Assembly (NCBI RefSeq): GCF_000621725.1
Contig: NZ_JHXM01000009.1
Span: 1-64,000, forward strand
Direction of reading: 5' to 3'
DNA: 64,000 nt
Origin: Xylanibacter brevis ATCC 19188
GTDB taxonomy: Bacteria > Bacteroidota > Bacteroidia > Bacteroidales > Bacteroidaceae
The position numbers and the translations under genes are program-made. Under the pieces are notes generated by a model, which was not told where the DNA came from, made no database searches, and saw only the letters and a program-made list of their open reading frames with translations. Positions 26,265-34,774 of this stretch are shown in pieces (position 1 is the first letter of the stretch; every line of letters begins with the position of its first letter).

Positions 26265-27502
26265 TGCTGCTGACGACGACCCTTGAAGGTGTAGCCAATG
26301 CCTTCGACAGCCTGCTGGACGTCGGCCTCGGTGGCAGTGCCCTTGACAGTGAGGGTGCAGGCCGAAGCATTTGCCTTGGCCGATGTGACACCGGGGAGTG
26401 ACTCGACGGCACGCACCACAGCAGCCTCGCAATGGCTGCAGTACATATCTTCAACCCGATAGACCACAACATCGGCCTCTGCAGGTTTGGCTTCCCCCCT
26501 GCCATCGCGCCACTTCATGAAGAGGGCAAAGGCAATCATGAGGGTCAGGGCGACTGCACAGACGAGCTTGAAGGGGCTGGGCAGCACGACATCGCTGGCA
26601 CAACAGGCATCGCTAGCCACGGGGGGGAAGAGGTTCAGACCACTGGCATTGAGCAACAGGCCGAACAGCACCGAGAAGCCTACGATGGTGGCTAGGTAGA
26701 TGGCTGTGAAGCGGCGCCCCATGGACTTGTGGACCACAAGGATTGAAGCAAGGTTAACTGCTGGTCCGGCCATCAGCATGACCAGGGCGGCACCGGGCGA
26801 GAGGCCTTTCATCATGAGGGCGGCGGCCACGGGGATGCTGCCTGTGGAACAGATATACATGGGCACGGCAATGGCCAGAATGACCAGCATCTGGAGCAAG
26901 GGCTCGCTGCCAAAGCTGAGGAAAAAATCGTCGGGCACGGCCACCTGGATAAGGGCGGCCACAACAAGACCTACAAGCAGACGCAACCCGATGTCGCGAA
27001 TCATGTCGTAGTAGGCATACTTCAGCACGCGCCATGGCTTGCTGCCCTGCTCTACGGCGCAGGTGGCTGTGGCATCGTCGGAGAAGTTATCGTGGCGAAT
27101 CAGGCGGTTGACCAGCAGGCCACCACACACACCGGTGATGAGGGCGGCTACCGGACGAACAATGGCAAAGCCCAGTCCCATGAGCGAGAAGGTGGCCAGG
27201 ATAGAGTCGATGCCCGTCTGTGGCGTGGCGATAAGGAACGAGGCAATGGCGCCCTTGGAGGCTTTCTCATTGCGAAGACCAATGGCTGTAGGGATGACGC
27301 CACACGAACAGAGTGGCAGGGGCACGCCCAACAGGGCTGCCCAAAGCACCGACCAACGGTTGTCGGCCGACAGATAGCGGGCATAGAAGCGCTGTGGCAC
27401 ATAGACATGCAGCACACCAGCGATAAGGAAGCCCAACAACAGGTAGGGGGCCATCTCGGCCACCACCATCAATAGTGAAGAAAAAAAACTTTGTAAATTC
27501 AT
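26258..27502 (-). CDS. Metal efflux permease with C-terminal HMA domain (SO_0444 family)
   Basis: The 414-residue protein is a DUF318-type permease with about eight membrane helices. Signature parts are APYLLLGFLIAGVLHVYVP, LPLCSCGVIPTAIGL (a conserved Cys-x-Cys), SFLIATPQTGIDSI and the Gly-rich AGPAVNLASI in the second half. Residues about 345-410 are a heavy-metal-associated domain with the metal site DMYCSHCEAAVV. Members of this family are assigned to Cu/Zn efflux; the HMA module probably hands metal to the pore. It is a single gene whose promoter sits only 4 nt before the ATG, so its mRNA may be leaderless. Array 3 overlaps its stop codon. Confidence 0.85.
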   Translation of the reverse strand: MNLQSFFSSLLMVVAEMAPYLLLGFLIAGVLHVYVPQRFYARYLSADNRWSVLWAALLGVPLPLCSCGVIPTAIGLRNEKASKGAIASFLIATPQTGIDSILATFSLMGLGFAIVRPVAALITGVCGGLLVNRLIRHDNFSDDATATCAVEQGSKPWRVLKYAYYDMIRDIGLRLLVGLVVAALIQVAVPDDFFLSFGSEPLLQMLVILAIAVPMYICSTGSIPVAAALMMKGLSPGAALVMLMAGPAVNLASILVVHKSMGRRFTAIYLATIVGFSVLFGLLLNASGLNLFPPVASDACCASDVVLPSPFKLVCAVALTLMIAFALFMKWRDGRGEAKPAEADVVVYRVEDMYCSHCEAAVVRAVESLPGVTSAKANASACTLTVKGTATEADVQQAVEGIGYTFKGRRQQQA

Positions 27503-27506
27503 GCGT

Positions 27507-27536
27507 CAAAGGTACTAAAAAAGGAGGGAGGCACAA
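27507..27536 (-). promoter_or_regulatory. Promoter for the metal permease gene, adjacent to the start codon
   Basis: TTG (27534-27536) and TACCTTTG (27507-27514) on the minus strand, 19 nt apart. Only 4 nt separate the -7 element from the ATG, so transcription should begin at or next to the start codon. Confidence 0.65.
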
Positions 27537-27539
27537 AAA

Positions 27540-27573
27540 AATGAGACTGAAATAATGTTATCTCAGTCTCATT
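27540..27573 (-). terminator. Rho-independent terminator after guaA
   Basis: AATGAGACTGA (27540-27550) pairs with TCAGTCTCATT (27563-27573); a T-run follows on the minus strand. It lies 65 bp after the guaA stop. Confidence 0.85.
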
Positions 27574-27637
27574 ATACTCTATTGTAGGTATTGCTCTGTC
27601 CCGACAGTGCGGGAATTAGCAACTGGGGAAAGCAATC

Positions 27638-29248
27638 TTACTCCCACTCGATGGTTGCAGGTGGCTTTGACGAGATGTCGTAGCAAACGCGGTTGACACC
27701 ACGCACCTTGTTGATAATCTCGTTAGACACCTTGGCCATGAACTCGTAAGGCAGATGAGCCCAGTCGGCTGTCATGGCATCGGTAGAGGTAACGGCACGC
27801 AGTGCAACGGGATGCTCGTAGGTGCGCTCGTCGCCCATCACACCTACCGAACGAACGGTAGAGAGGAGGATGGCACCTGCCTGCCAGATCTGGTCGTAGA
27901 GCGAAACCTCGATCTCGCCGTCCTTCATATCGGCAGGAATACCAGCGGCCAGCACCTTGCGGGCCTCTTCGCCACTGAGCTTCACCTTATAGTCGCGCAG
28001 ACCACGGATGTAGATGTCGTCGGCATCCTGCAGGATCTGTACTTTCTCACGGGTGATGTCGCCCAGGATACGTACGGCCAAACCGGGACCTGGGAAGGGA
28101 TGACGGGTGATGAGATGCTCGGGCATACCCATCTGGCGACCTACACGGCGCACCTCGTCCTTGAACAACCACTTCAGTGGCTCGCAGAGCTGCAGGTGCA
28201 TCTCTTCTGGCAGACCGCCCACGTTGTGATGGCTCTTGATGACCTTACCAGTGATGTTCAGCGACTCGATGCGGTCGGGGTAGATGGTACCCTGTGCCAA
28301 CCACTTAGCATCGGTAATCTTTTTGGCCTCGGCGTTGAACACCTCGACGAAGTCGCGACCAATAATCTTACGCTTCTGCTCGGGATCGGTAACACCTGAG
28401 AGGTCTGAGAAGAACTTCTCGCTGGCATCCACGCCAATCACATTCAGACCCAGCACCTTGTAGTCGTCCATAACCTGCTGGAACTCGTTCTTACGGAGCA
28501 TGCCGTGATCTACGAAGATACAGGTGAGGCGAGAACCAATGGCCTTGTTGAGCAGAACGGCAGCAACGGAAGAATCGACACCACCCGAGAGACCCAGGAT
28601 GACACGGTCGTTGCCCAACTGCTGCTTGAGCTCGGCTACGGTAGAATCGACAAACGAGGCGGCACTCCACTCTTGCTTACTGCCACAGATGTCAACCACG
28701 AAGTTCTGGAGCAGCTGCTTGCCCTGAAGTGAATGGAACACCTCGGGGTGGAACTGAACGGCCCAGATGGGTTGCTTGGTCGAGGCAAAGGCTGCATTGG
28801 TAACGTCCTTGGTAGAACCGATAACCTTGAAGTCGCTGGGGATGGCAGTGATGGTGTCGCCATGAGACATCCATACCTGAGAGTGCTGCTCGAAGCCCTT
28901 GAACAGGGGATTCGTCGTATCGACAGTCTCCAGGTTGGCACGTCCGTACTCGCGAGAGTCGGCCTTCTCTACCTTGCCACCCAGTGTGTGCGAGATGAAC
29001 TGCGCGCCATAGCAGATGCCCAACACGGGCACCTTGCCTACAAACTGACTCAAGTCAACCTTGAAGGCCTCGGGATCGTGGACTGAGTAGGGGGAACCAC
29101 TCAGGATGACACCAATCACCGACTCGTCGCCAACGGGGAACTTGTTGTAGGGCAAGATCTCGCAGAAGGTGTCTAGCTCACGCACACGACGGCCAATGAG
29201 CTGCGTGGTCTGTGAACCAAAGTCTAAGATGATGATCTTCTGTTGCAT
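27638..29248 (-). CDS. guaA: GMP synthase (glutamine-hydrolysing)
   Basis: The 536-residue enzyme converts XMP to GMP using glutamine and ATP in purine synthesis. The N-terminal glutamine amidotransferase (about 1-195) has its catalytic Cys in [13 protein letters not shown] and His-Glu in [10 protein letters not shown]. The ATP pyrophosphatase domain follows with [15 protein letters not shown], and the dimerisation domain ends [13 protein letters not shown], as in all bacterial GuaA. It begins 6 bp after the nucleotidyltransferase gene stops, so the two are co-transcribed. guaB, the preceding step, is 18 kb away on the same strand. Length is normal. Confidence 0.97.
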   Translation of the reverse strand: MQQKIIILDFGSQTTQLIGRRVRELDTFCEILPYNKFPVGDESVIGVILSGSPYSVHDPEAFKVDLSQFVGKVPVLGICYGAQFISHTLGGKVEKADSREYGRANLETVDTTNPLFKGFEQHSQVWMSHGDTITAIPSDFKVIGSTKDVTNAAFASTKQPIWAVQFHPEVFHSLQGKQLLQNFVVDICGSKQEWSAASFVDSTVAELKQQLGNDRVILGLSGGVDSSVAAVLLNKAIGSRLTCIFVDHGMLRKNEFQQVMDDYKVLGLNVIGVDASEKFFSDLSGVTDPEQKRKIIGRDFVEVFNAEAKKITDAKWLAQGTIYPDRIESLNITGKVIKSHHNVGGLPEEMHLQLCEPLKWLFKDEVRRVGRQMGMPEHLITRHPFPGPGLAVRILGDITREKVQILQDADDIYIRGLRDYKVKLSGEEARKVLAAGIPADMKDGEIEVSLYDQIWQAGAILLSTVRSVGVMGDERTYEHPVALRAVTSTDAMTADWAHLPYEFMAKVSNEIINKVRGVNRVCYDISSKPPATIEWE

Positions 29249-29254
29249 ATATTA

Positions 29255-30007
29255 TTATAATGATGTGATAAATGTCTCTGCTTCGTCTAACGTATCCAAC
29301 TTGCCTACATCCATAAGGCGCAGGTCGTCCTTAACCACGCCAACAACCTTGGAGCGGTGACAGATACTGAGATAGAAGTCGATAATGGGGAAACGATCGG
29401 GGAAGCGATCCATCAGGGTGAACAGGCGGGGCGAGAAGCTATGGATGCCAGAGAAGGCATATTCGTTGAGGGGCTCGCCATATTGCGAGAGGCCAGTGCG
29501 ACGGACATACTCGTAGGGCGACTTGATCTCGCCGGTTTCTTTGTTAATCCATCCCATCAAACGCATGGCATTGTCGAAAAGCAGATAGCGCTTGGTCTTA
29601 CGACGGCTGACCAGCAGAACGGCTTCTTCGTCGGCTTCGTGTTGCTGAGCAAACCAGTTAAAATCGACGTTGCTCAGGATATCTACGTTGTGGATAAGGA
29701 TAGGGTCGGCATCGTCGAACAGCGGACCGGCCTTCTTGATGCCACCACCAGTCTCTAACAACTGGCTGCGCTCGTCGCTGATGCGGATGTCCATACCGAA
29801 ATCATTGGTCTTGAGATAGTCAACAATCTGGTCGGCAAAATGATGCACGTTGACTACCACGCGTTCATAGCCTGCAGCCGTCAACTTCGTCAAGATATGC
29901 CACAGCAGAGGGCGCTCTCCTACTCTCACCAACGCCTTAGGCATTGTGTCGGTGAGGGGTTTCAGTCTTGTACCAAGACCTGCTGCAAATACCATTGCCT
30001 GTTTCAT
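29255..30007 (-). CDS. Sugar-1-phosphate nucleotidyltransferase (MurU-like)
   Basis: The 250-residue protein is a Rossmann-type nucleotidyltransferase. It opens AMVFAAGLGTRLKPLTDTMP, then KALVRVGERPL, which together form the NTP-binding and Lys-containing signature, and has IHNVDILSNVDFNWF for metal binding. It joins a sugar-1-phosphate to an NTP. Small enzymes of this type in Bacteroidetes are close to MurU (N-acetylmuramate-1-P uridylyltransferase, cell-wall recycling), but the sugar cannot be fixed from sequence alone. It is followed after 6 bp by guaA. Its promoter (30012-30042) leaves only 4 nt before the ATG. Confidence 0.8.
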   Translation of the reverse strand: MKQAMVFAAGLGTRLKPLTDTMPKALVRVGERPLLWHILTKLTAAGYERVVVNVHHFADQIVDYLKTNDFGMDIRISDERSQLLETGGGIKKAGPLFDDADPILIHNVDILSNVDFNWFAQQHEADEEAVLLVSRRKTKRYLLFDNAMRLMGWINKETGEIKSPYEYVRRTGLSQYGEPLNEYAFSGIHSFSPRLFTLMDRFPDRFPIIDFYLSICHRSKVVGVVKDDLRLMDVGKLDTLDEAETFITSL

Positions 30008-30011
30008 GCTG

Positions 30012-30042
30012 CAAAATTACACATTTTTTTTGGAATACACAA
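30012..30042 (-). promoter_or_regulatory. Promoter for the nucleotidyltransferase-guaA operon, adjacent to the start codon
   Basis: TTG (30040-30042) and TAATTTTG (30012-30019) on the minus strand, 20 nt apart. The -7 element ends 4 nt before the ATG, the same spacing as at the metal permease gene. Confidence 0.65.
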
Positions 30043-30069
30043 AATAATAGTTGAATAAGACACGGGGGA

Positions 30070-30240
30070 TTATTCGTCGGTCCACATACTGAAAGTGGAC
30101 TGACGCGACTCTATTTCTTCAGCATCGACGGGAGTGTCGTCTGGATCGGCCGTGGTCTGGGGATTGGATGCGTAGAGCATCTGTGTATTTGTATGGAGGC
30201 ACACCACAGTTATGGTGGGTTTCTGATAGGTTTTCTTCAT
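30070..30240 (-). CDS. Small conserved-type Prevotella protein (56 aa)
   Basis: A 56-residue frame reads MKKTYQKPTITVVCLHTNTQ and ends STFSMWTDE. Short proteins opening MKKxYxKPxI are common in Prevotella and Bacteroides and have no known function. It has no membrane segment. It starts 12 bp after the stop of the secreted 513-aa gene on the same strand, so it is probably its operon partner; such small genes often sit beside secreted proteins. The acidic second half and good codon pattern support a real gene. Confidence 0.65.
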   Translation of the reverse strand: MKKTYQKPTITVVCLHTNTQMLYASNPQTTADPDDTPVDAEEIESRQSTFSMWTDE

Positions 30241-30251
30241 TGTCAAATGTA

Positions 30252-31793
30252 CTACTTAATCATTACTTTAACGGTCTTGCCTTGCTGGTTTCCCGAGGCA
30301 TGGCGCATGATATAGAGGCCTTTGCCTGGACGCACGACACGACGGCCGTGCAGGTCGTAGAGCTCATCACAACTGGGCGAAGCAACGGCTGCACGGATGC
30401 CAGTGGTCTCATTGGTCTTGTTGACCTCGGCGGGCTCGTCAACAAAGGTCACACTGAGACGAGCATTTGAGGTTGAGGGAAGACTGGATGTGAGAAGAGG
30501 CAGGTAGGCTTTGTTGGCCTTGATGGTGCCGTCTTTGATGCGGACGAACTTACCACCACTGAGACCGAAGTTGGAATAGTCGCCATCAACGGTTGTAATG
30601 GGGGTGGGAACAAGCGTGCCACGCAACAGGTTGGAAGCGAGGGTCTCGCCATCGGTAGCGATGGGGAGAAGAATGGTCTGGCCGGCCTTCTCTGGATTGT
30701 AAAGCACAATGGGTGTCTGAGGAGCTACCCTACCCTGTATCTTTGCGAAGCGGACTGTCGTACCTGAAACGGACGAGACTGCATAGGCGGCATAGTCGTC
30801 GGTAGGCGTCAGGTCGAGTGCGTAAGGACTGCAATAAGTGGCGTAGCCGCTGGCAGCAAGTTTCAAACCAACGTGAGTCATAATCTTAACGTCGTCAATA
30901 ACAATACGGCAACTGCTTGCTGCAGAAAACGTAATCCCTGGATTCTTCCCTACATCTGTTATCTTGACTGTGTAGTTGGTATAGGTAGATGGAATATCAT
31001 CTAGGACTGAAGGGGTAACGGTGCAATTTTCGCCAATAACAGAAAGTGTCTTTTCGTCAGCATCCCATCCTTTAACGTTTATCGTCATGATTGCATCTGT
31101 CGTCATAGCAGGAAGCACAGGAGTCGTGATTGAGCCTGGACCATTTTCTTTAGCTAATCGGACGCCTCCATACTTATCTACATGATAAATATCACCACTC
31201 ATTGTCCAACCAGTTTGGTCAAAAGAGCTTGTATCGTAGTTATCAACCAAATCGAACGTCTCATGAAAAATAACACCTGAATCAGTTTCATCTTCAAGAA
31301 CATATACGGTAAAATCATGGGGACATGTATTGAGGTACGTGTCTGTGTATGAATAAGCAGAATAATCATTGGATTTTTTTTCACCTATAAAACGGTTCTC
31401 ATTACTGATATTCTGAATCAAAGCGACACCGTTATCAAAACTAAAAGACCAAACAGAAGCCTTTGAATCAAAACTTAATGATGTACCCGAAGAGTTATAC
31501 AAATATTTATCCTTGTCCACATTCTTTATGTAAAAGCCATCAGTAGCGGCATCAACTCTCCACACATATGATTCATAACCCGTCAACTCTACGCTTTTAT
31601 AGTTTGACGTTGTCTGAAGAACTGTGGAAACAATAGAATTATTAAGAACGCGTCCGTTCCTCTCAAATACATATTTTCTTCCTGCTTGTACAGATGTTAC
31701 TTTGGTAAGTTTGTAGGAGGCAAAACCCTTAAGGTTTCCCAAAAGAAAACATGCCAAAAGCAACCACAACTTTAGTAAATAGTTATTTATCAT
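30252..31793 (-). CDS. Secreted multi-domain surface protein with sorting tail
   Basis: The 513-residue protein begins with a hydrophobic signal (about residues 6-24, LKLWLLLACFLLGNLKGFAS). An N-terminal module (about 28-155) resembles RICIN-like or DUF repeats (KNVDKDKYLYNSSGTSLSFD). A jelly-roll domain follows at about 168-300 (GVIFHETFDLVDNYDTSSFD to CRIVIDDVKI), of the choice-of-anchor type. The C-terminus (about 470-513) holds ELYDLHGRRVVRPGKGLYIM, the sorting tail of type IX-exported proteins. No catalytic residues are apparent. The 5' half is richer in A+T than its neighbours. It is probably a surface adhesin or binding protein. Confidence 0.65.
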   Translation of the reverse strand: MINNYLLKLWLLLACFLLGNLKGFASYKLTKVTSVQAGRKYVFERNGRVLNNSIVSTVLQTTSNYKSVELTGYESYVWRVDAATDGFYIKNVDKDKYLYNSSGTSLSFDSKASVWSFSFDNGVALIQNISNENRFIGEKKSNDYSAYSYTDTYLNTCPHDFTVYVLEDETDSGVIFHETFDLVDNYDTSSFDQTGWTMSGDIYHVDKYGGVRLAKENGPGSITTPVLPAMTTDAIMTINVKGWDADEKTLSVIGENCTVTPSVLDDIPSTYTNYTVKITDVGKNPGITFSAASSCRIVIDDVKIMTHVGLKLAASGYATYCSPYALDLTPTDDYAAYAVSSVSGTTVRFAKIQGRVAPQTPIVLYNPEKAGQTILLPIATDGETLASNLLRGTLVPTPITTVDGDYSNFGLSGGKFVRIKDGTIKANKAYLPLLTSSLPSTSNARLSVTFVDEPAEVNKTNETTGIRAAVASPSCDELYDLHGRRVVRPGKGLYIMRHASGNQQGKTVKVMIK

Positions 31794-31821
31794 CTTTAAG
31801 GTTGATTAATTGTAAAAAAAG

Positions 31822-31851
31822 AGGGGGCGTGCCAATAATGACACACCCCCT
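31822..31851 (-). terminator. Rho-independent terminator after asnS
   Basis: AGGGGGCGTG (31822-31831) pairs with CACACCCCCT (31842-31851), with one G-T pair. On the minus strand it is followed by TTTTTTT. It lies 12 bp after the asnS stop. Confidence 0.85.
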
Positions 31852-31862
31852 ATCGTTAGGAA

Positions 31863-33302
31863 TTAGAATTCTGCTGATTTTGGTGTACGTGGGAAAGGTA
31901 TCACGTCGCGAATGTTCTGCATACCTGTAACGAACAGGATGAGACGCTCGAAACCAAGACCGAAACCGGCATGAGGGCATGAGCCCCACTTGCGAGTATC
32001 GAGATACCACCAGAGATGGGTCTGATCCATCTCACGACGGTTAACCTCGCTCATCAACTTGTCGTAGCTCTCCTCACGAACAGAACCGCCAATGATCTCA
32101 CCAATCTGTGGGAACAGCACATCGGTACCCTGCATGGTGGGACCAGGAGCAACAGCACCCTTGTAACCTACAGAACCGCCATCGGTAGTATCCTCGTTCT
32201 GCTTCATGTAGAACGACTTGAAAGCACGTGGATAGTCGGTCATGATGACTGGCTTCTTGAAATGCTCCTCTACAAGGTAGCGCTCGTGCTCAGAAGCGAG
32301 GTCATCGCCCCAGTTACAGGGGAACTCAAACTTCTTACCATTCTTGATAGCCTCCTGCAGGATGTTGATACCCTCGGTGTAAGGCAGACGAACGAAGGTC
32401 TCTTTCAGAACGCCTTCCAGACGCTCGATGAGGGTCTTGTCGATCATCTTATTGAGGAACTCCAGGTCGTCCTTACAGTGGTCGAGTGCCCAACGAACGC
32501 AGTACTTGATGAAGTCCTCTTCGAGGTCCATCAGCTCTTCCTGGTCGATGAATGCAACCTCAGGCTCTACCATCCAGAACTCGGCCAAGTGACGAGGCGT
32601 GTTAGAGTTCTCTGCACGGAAGGTAGGACCGAAAGTGTAGATGGCTCCCAGGGCTGTGGCACCCAGCTCGCCTTCCAACTGACCAGAAACGGTAAGAGAG
32701 GTCTGCTCTCCGAAGAAATCATCGTCGTAGATAATCTTGCCGTTCTCGTCCTTCTTCAGGTCGTAGAGGTTCTTGGTGGTGACCTGGAACATGTTGCCTG
32801 CACCCTCACAGTCGCTGGCTGTGATCAGCGGAGTGTGGAAATAGAAGAAACCGTGCTCATGGAAATAGGTATGGATGGCCATTGCCATGTTGTGGCGGAT
32901 GCGCATCACGGCTCCAAAGGTATTGGTGCGCAGACGCATGTGGGCATTCTTACGCATAGCCTCGAAGCTCTGGCCTTTCTTCTGCATGGGATAGTCGTTG
33001 CCGCAGAGACCATAAACCACCAGGTTGGTGGCCTGAATCTCGCTGCTCTGACCGGCACCCTGGCTCTCTACGAGCGTACCCTCGGCGCAGATACATGCGC
33101 CGGTGGTGATGTCTTTCAGCAACTGCTCATCGAACTTGGTGGGATCAACCACAATCTGAACGTTGTTGATTGTTGAGCCATCGTTGAGGGCAATGAAGTC
33201 AACAGCCTTCGAACTGCGGTGCGTGCGCACCCAGCCCTTCACGCAGACTTCCTTGCCATATTCTGTGCTCTTCAGCACATCGATTATCTTAGTTCTTTTC
33301 AT
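31863..33302 (-). CDS. asnS: Asparaginyl-tRNA synthetase
   Basis: The 479-residue class II synthetase charges tRNA-Asn. The N-terminal OB-fold anticodon-binding domain (about 15-115) includes [20 protein letters not shown]. The catalytic core shows motif 2 in [20 protein letters not shown] and motif 3 in [15 protein letters not shown]. The ending [14 protein letters not shown] is typical of AsnRS, and this plus the RTHRSSK region favours AsnS over AspS. It is followed by a strong terminator. The gene upstream on the same strand is an rRNA pseudouridine synthase, 126 bp away across an inverted repeat. Confidence 0.96.
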   Translation of the reverse strand: MKRTKIIDVLKSTEYGKEVCVKGWVRTHRSSKAVDFIALNDGSTINNVQIVVDPTKFDEQLLKDITTGACICAEGTLVESQGAGQSSEIQATNLVVYGLCGNDYPMQKKGQSFEAMRKNAHMRLRTNTFGAVMRIRHNMAMAIHTYFHEHGFFYFHTPLITASDCEGAGNMFQVTTKNLYDLKKDENGKIIYDDDFFGEQTSLTVSGQLEGELGATALGAIYTFGPTFRAENSNTPRHLAEFWMVEPEVAFIDQEELMDLEEDFIKYCVRWALDHCKDDLEFLNKMIDKTLIERLEGVLKETFVRLPYTEGINILQEAIKNGKKFEFPCNWGDDLASEHERYLVEEHFKKPVIMTDYPRAFKSFYMKQNEDTTDGGSVGYKGAVAPGPTMQGTDVLFPQIGEIIGGSVREESYDKLMSEVNRREMDQTHLWWYLDTRKWGSCPHAGFGLGFERLILFVTGMQNIRDVIPFPRTPKSAEF

Positions 33303-33310
33303 TGTTTTAA

Positions 33311-33422
33311 GCCCCCTAAATTAGGGGGTTGGGGGTCTGAACAAGCGAAATCAGACCATTACGCTCCTTTATTGTTGGGATCTGCGCCTGTTCAGACCCC
33401 TGTTGTCTCCTAGCTTAGGGGA
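33311..33422. repeat. Long imperfect inverted repeat between rluB-like gene and asnS
   Basis: Arm 33311-33343 (starting GCCCCCTAAATTAGGGGG) is matched by the reverse complement of 33389-33422. Both carry GGGGTCTGAACA, and each arm holds its own small CCCCTAA/TTAGGGG hairpin. The 45-nt centre is not conserved. It fills the gap and could be a small mobile repeat or a transcript-processing site. Confidence 0.7.
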
Positions 33423-33428
33423 CTTGTA

Positions 33429-34700
33429 TTACTCGTAAGCACCCATGCGCAGGCGGTCAACCTCCTCTTCGGTGAGGAAGCGCCAGTCACCACGACGCAG
33501 GTTCTTCTTGGTAAGGCCAGCGAACTGTACGCGGTCGAGCTTGGTAACCTTGTAGCCCAGGCTCTCGAAGATACGACGCACGATGCGGTTCTTACCCGAG
33601 TGAATCTCGATGCCTACCTGCTTCTTGTCAACGGGATCTGCATACTCGATAGCGTCGGCCTTGATCTCGCCGTCGTCGAGCATCACACCCTCGGCAATAC
33701 GCTGCATGTCGTGAGCAGTTACGTTGTGATCCAGATACACGTGGTAGATCTTCTTCTTCAGGAACTTTGGATGAGTGAGTTTAGAAGCCATATCACCATC
33801 GTTGGTGAGCAGAAGAACACCAGTGGTGTTGCGGTCGAGACGACCTACGGGATAGATACGCTCGGGACATGCATCCTTCACGAGATCCATCACAGTCTTA
33901 CGCTGCTGGGGATCATCGCTGGTAGTCACGTAGTCCTTGGGTTTGTTCAGAAGCACGTAAACCTTCTTCTCGAGTGTCACGGGATTATCGTGGAACTTCA
34001 CGAGATCGGTGCGCATTACCTTTGTTCCCAGCTCGGTAACTACCTCGCCATTAACGGTAACGACACCTGCCTGGATGAAGTCGTCGGCTTCACGACGGCT
34101 GCAAACGCCAGCATTGGCCAGGAACTTGTTCAGACGTACGGGCTCATTGGGATCGAAGTTGATCTCCTTGTACTCAATGCGCTTCTTCATTGAATACTTT
34201 GCATTGGGATCGTAATCGGCTGTGCGAGGACGATAGCCTCCCTGAGGACGCTGGCCATAACCGCCCCGCTGCTGATAACCACCACCCTGAGGACGCTGGC
34301 CATAACCGCCACGCTGCTGGTAACCACCACCCTGAGGACGCTGACCATAGCCGCCCTGAGGACGCTGACCATAGCCACCCTGTGGACGCTGACCGTAGCC
34401 ACCCTGTGGGCGCTGCTGGTAATCGTTATTACCATAATTATTGGTACGAGGACGATAGCTTCGCTGTGGAGCTTGACTCTGCAAACCAGCACCGAAGCCT
34501 TCAGGACGGAAACCGCCTTCTTCATCCTGGCTATGCTTGTTGTAACTAGGGCGCTCGTAGTTATTGCTTACTGGACGTGCATGAATACGTGGACGTGGCG
34601 AGCGACCTACTGGTCTGAATTCTTTCTGGAAGCCTTCACGGCTTGTGCTCTGCTGTTCTGTTGACAGCCCTTCATGATTTTTTTCGTTTTCGAAATCCAT
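33429..34700 (-). CDS. rluB: rRNA pseudouridine synthase with Gln/Gly/Arg-rich N-terminal region
   Basis: Residues about 185-423 form an RsuA/RluB-type enzyme: S4 RNA-binding domain (VRLNKFLANAGVCSRREADD) and catalytic loop YPVGRLDRNTTGVLLLTNDG with its essential Asp. It isomerises a uridine in ribosomal RNA; RluB (23S) is the usual Bacteroidetes assignment, but RsuA-like specificity cannot be excluded. The first 180 residues are low-complexity, with tandem GGYGQRPQ units at about 90-155 encoded by DNA repeats at 34230-34430. Such tails are common in this family in Bacteroidetes and probably bind RNA. It follows purB by 74 bp. Confidence 0.88.
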   Translation of the reverse strand: MDFENEKNHEGLSTEQQSTSREGFQKEFRPVGRSPRPRIHARPVSNNYERPSYNKHSQDEEGGFRPEGFGAGLQSQAPQRSYRPRTNNYGNNDYQQRPQGGYGQRPQGGYGQRPQGGYGQRPQGGGYQQRGGYGQRPQGGGYQQRGGYGQRPQGGYRPRTADYDPNAKYSMKKRIEYKEINFDPNEPVRLNKFLANAGVCSRREADDFIQAGVVTVNGEVVTELGTKVMRTDLVKFHDNPVTLEKKVYVLLNKPKDYVTTSDDPQQRKTVMDLVKDACPERIYPVGRLDRNTTGVLLLTNDGDMASKLTHPKFLKKKIYHVYLDHNVTAHDMQRIAEGVMLDDGEIKADAIEYADPVDKKQVGIEIHSGKNRIVRRIFESLGYKVTKLDRVQFAGLTKKNLRRGDWRFLTEEEVDRLRMGAYE

Positions 34701-34774
34701 AATAAATGAATCTTTAATGATGTTAATAATTGGAACCTCACGGCTCCGTTAAATAAAAATTATTGTGTTGAATA

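Noticed and set aside
25956..26505. Open frames across array 3 and the end of the metal permease gene
   Set aside because: The frames are created by the 22-bp repeats and overlap the HMA-domain codons; the translations (PYGK-type runs) are just the repeats read in frame.
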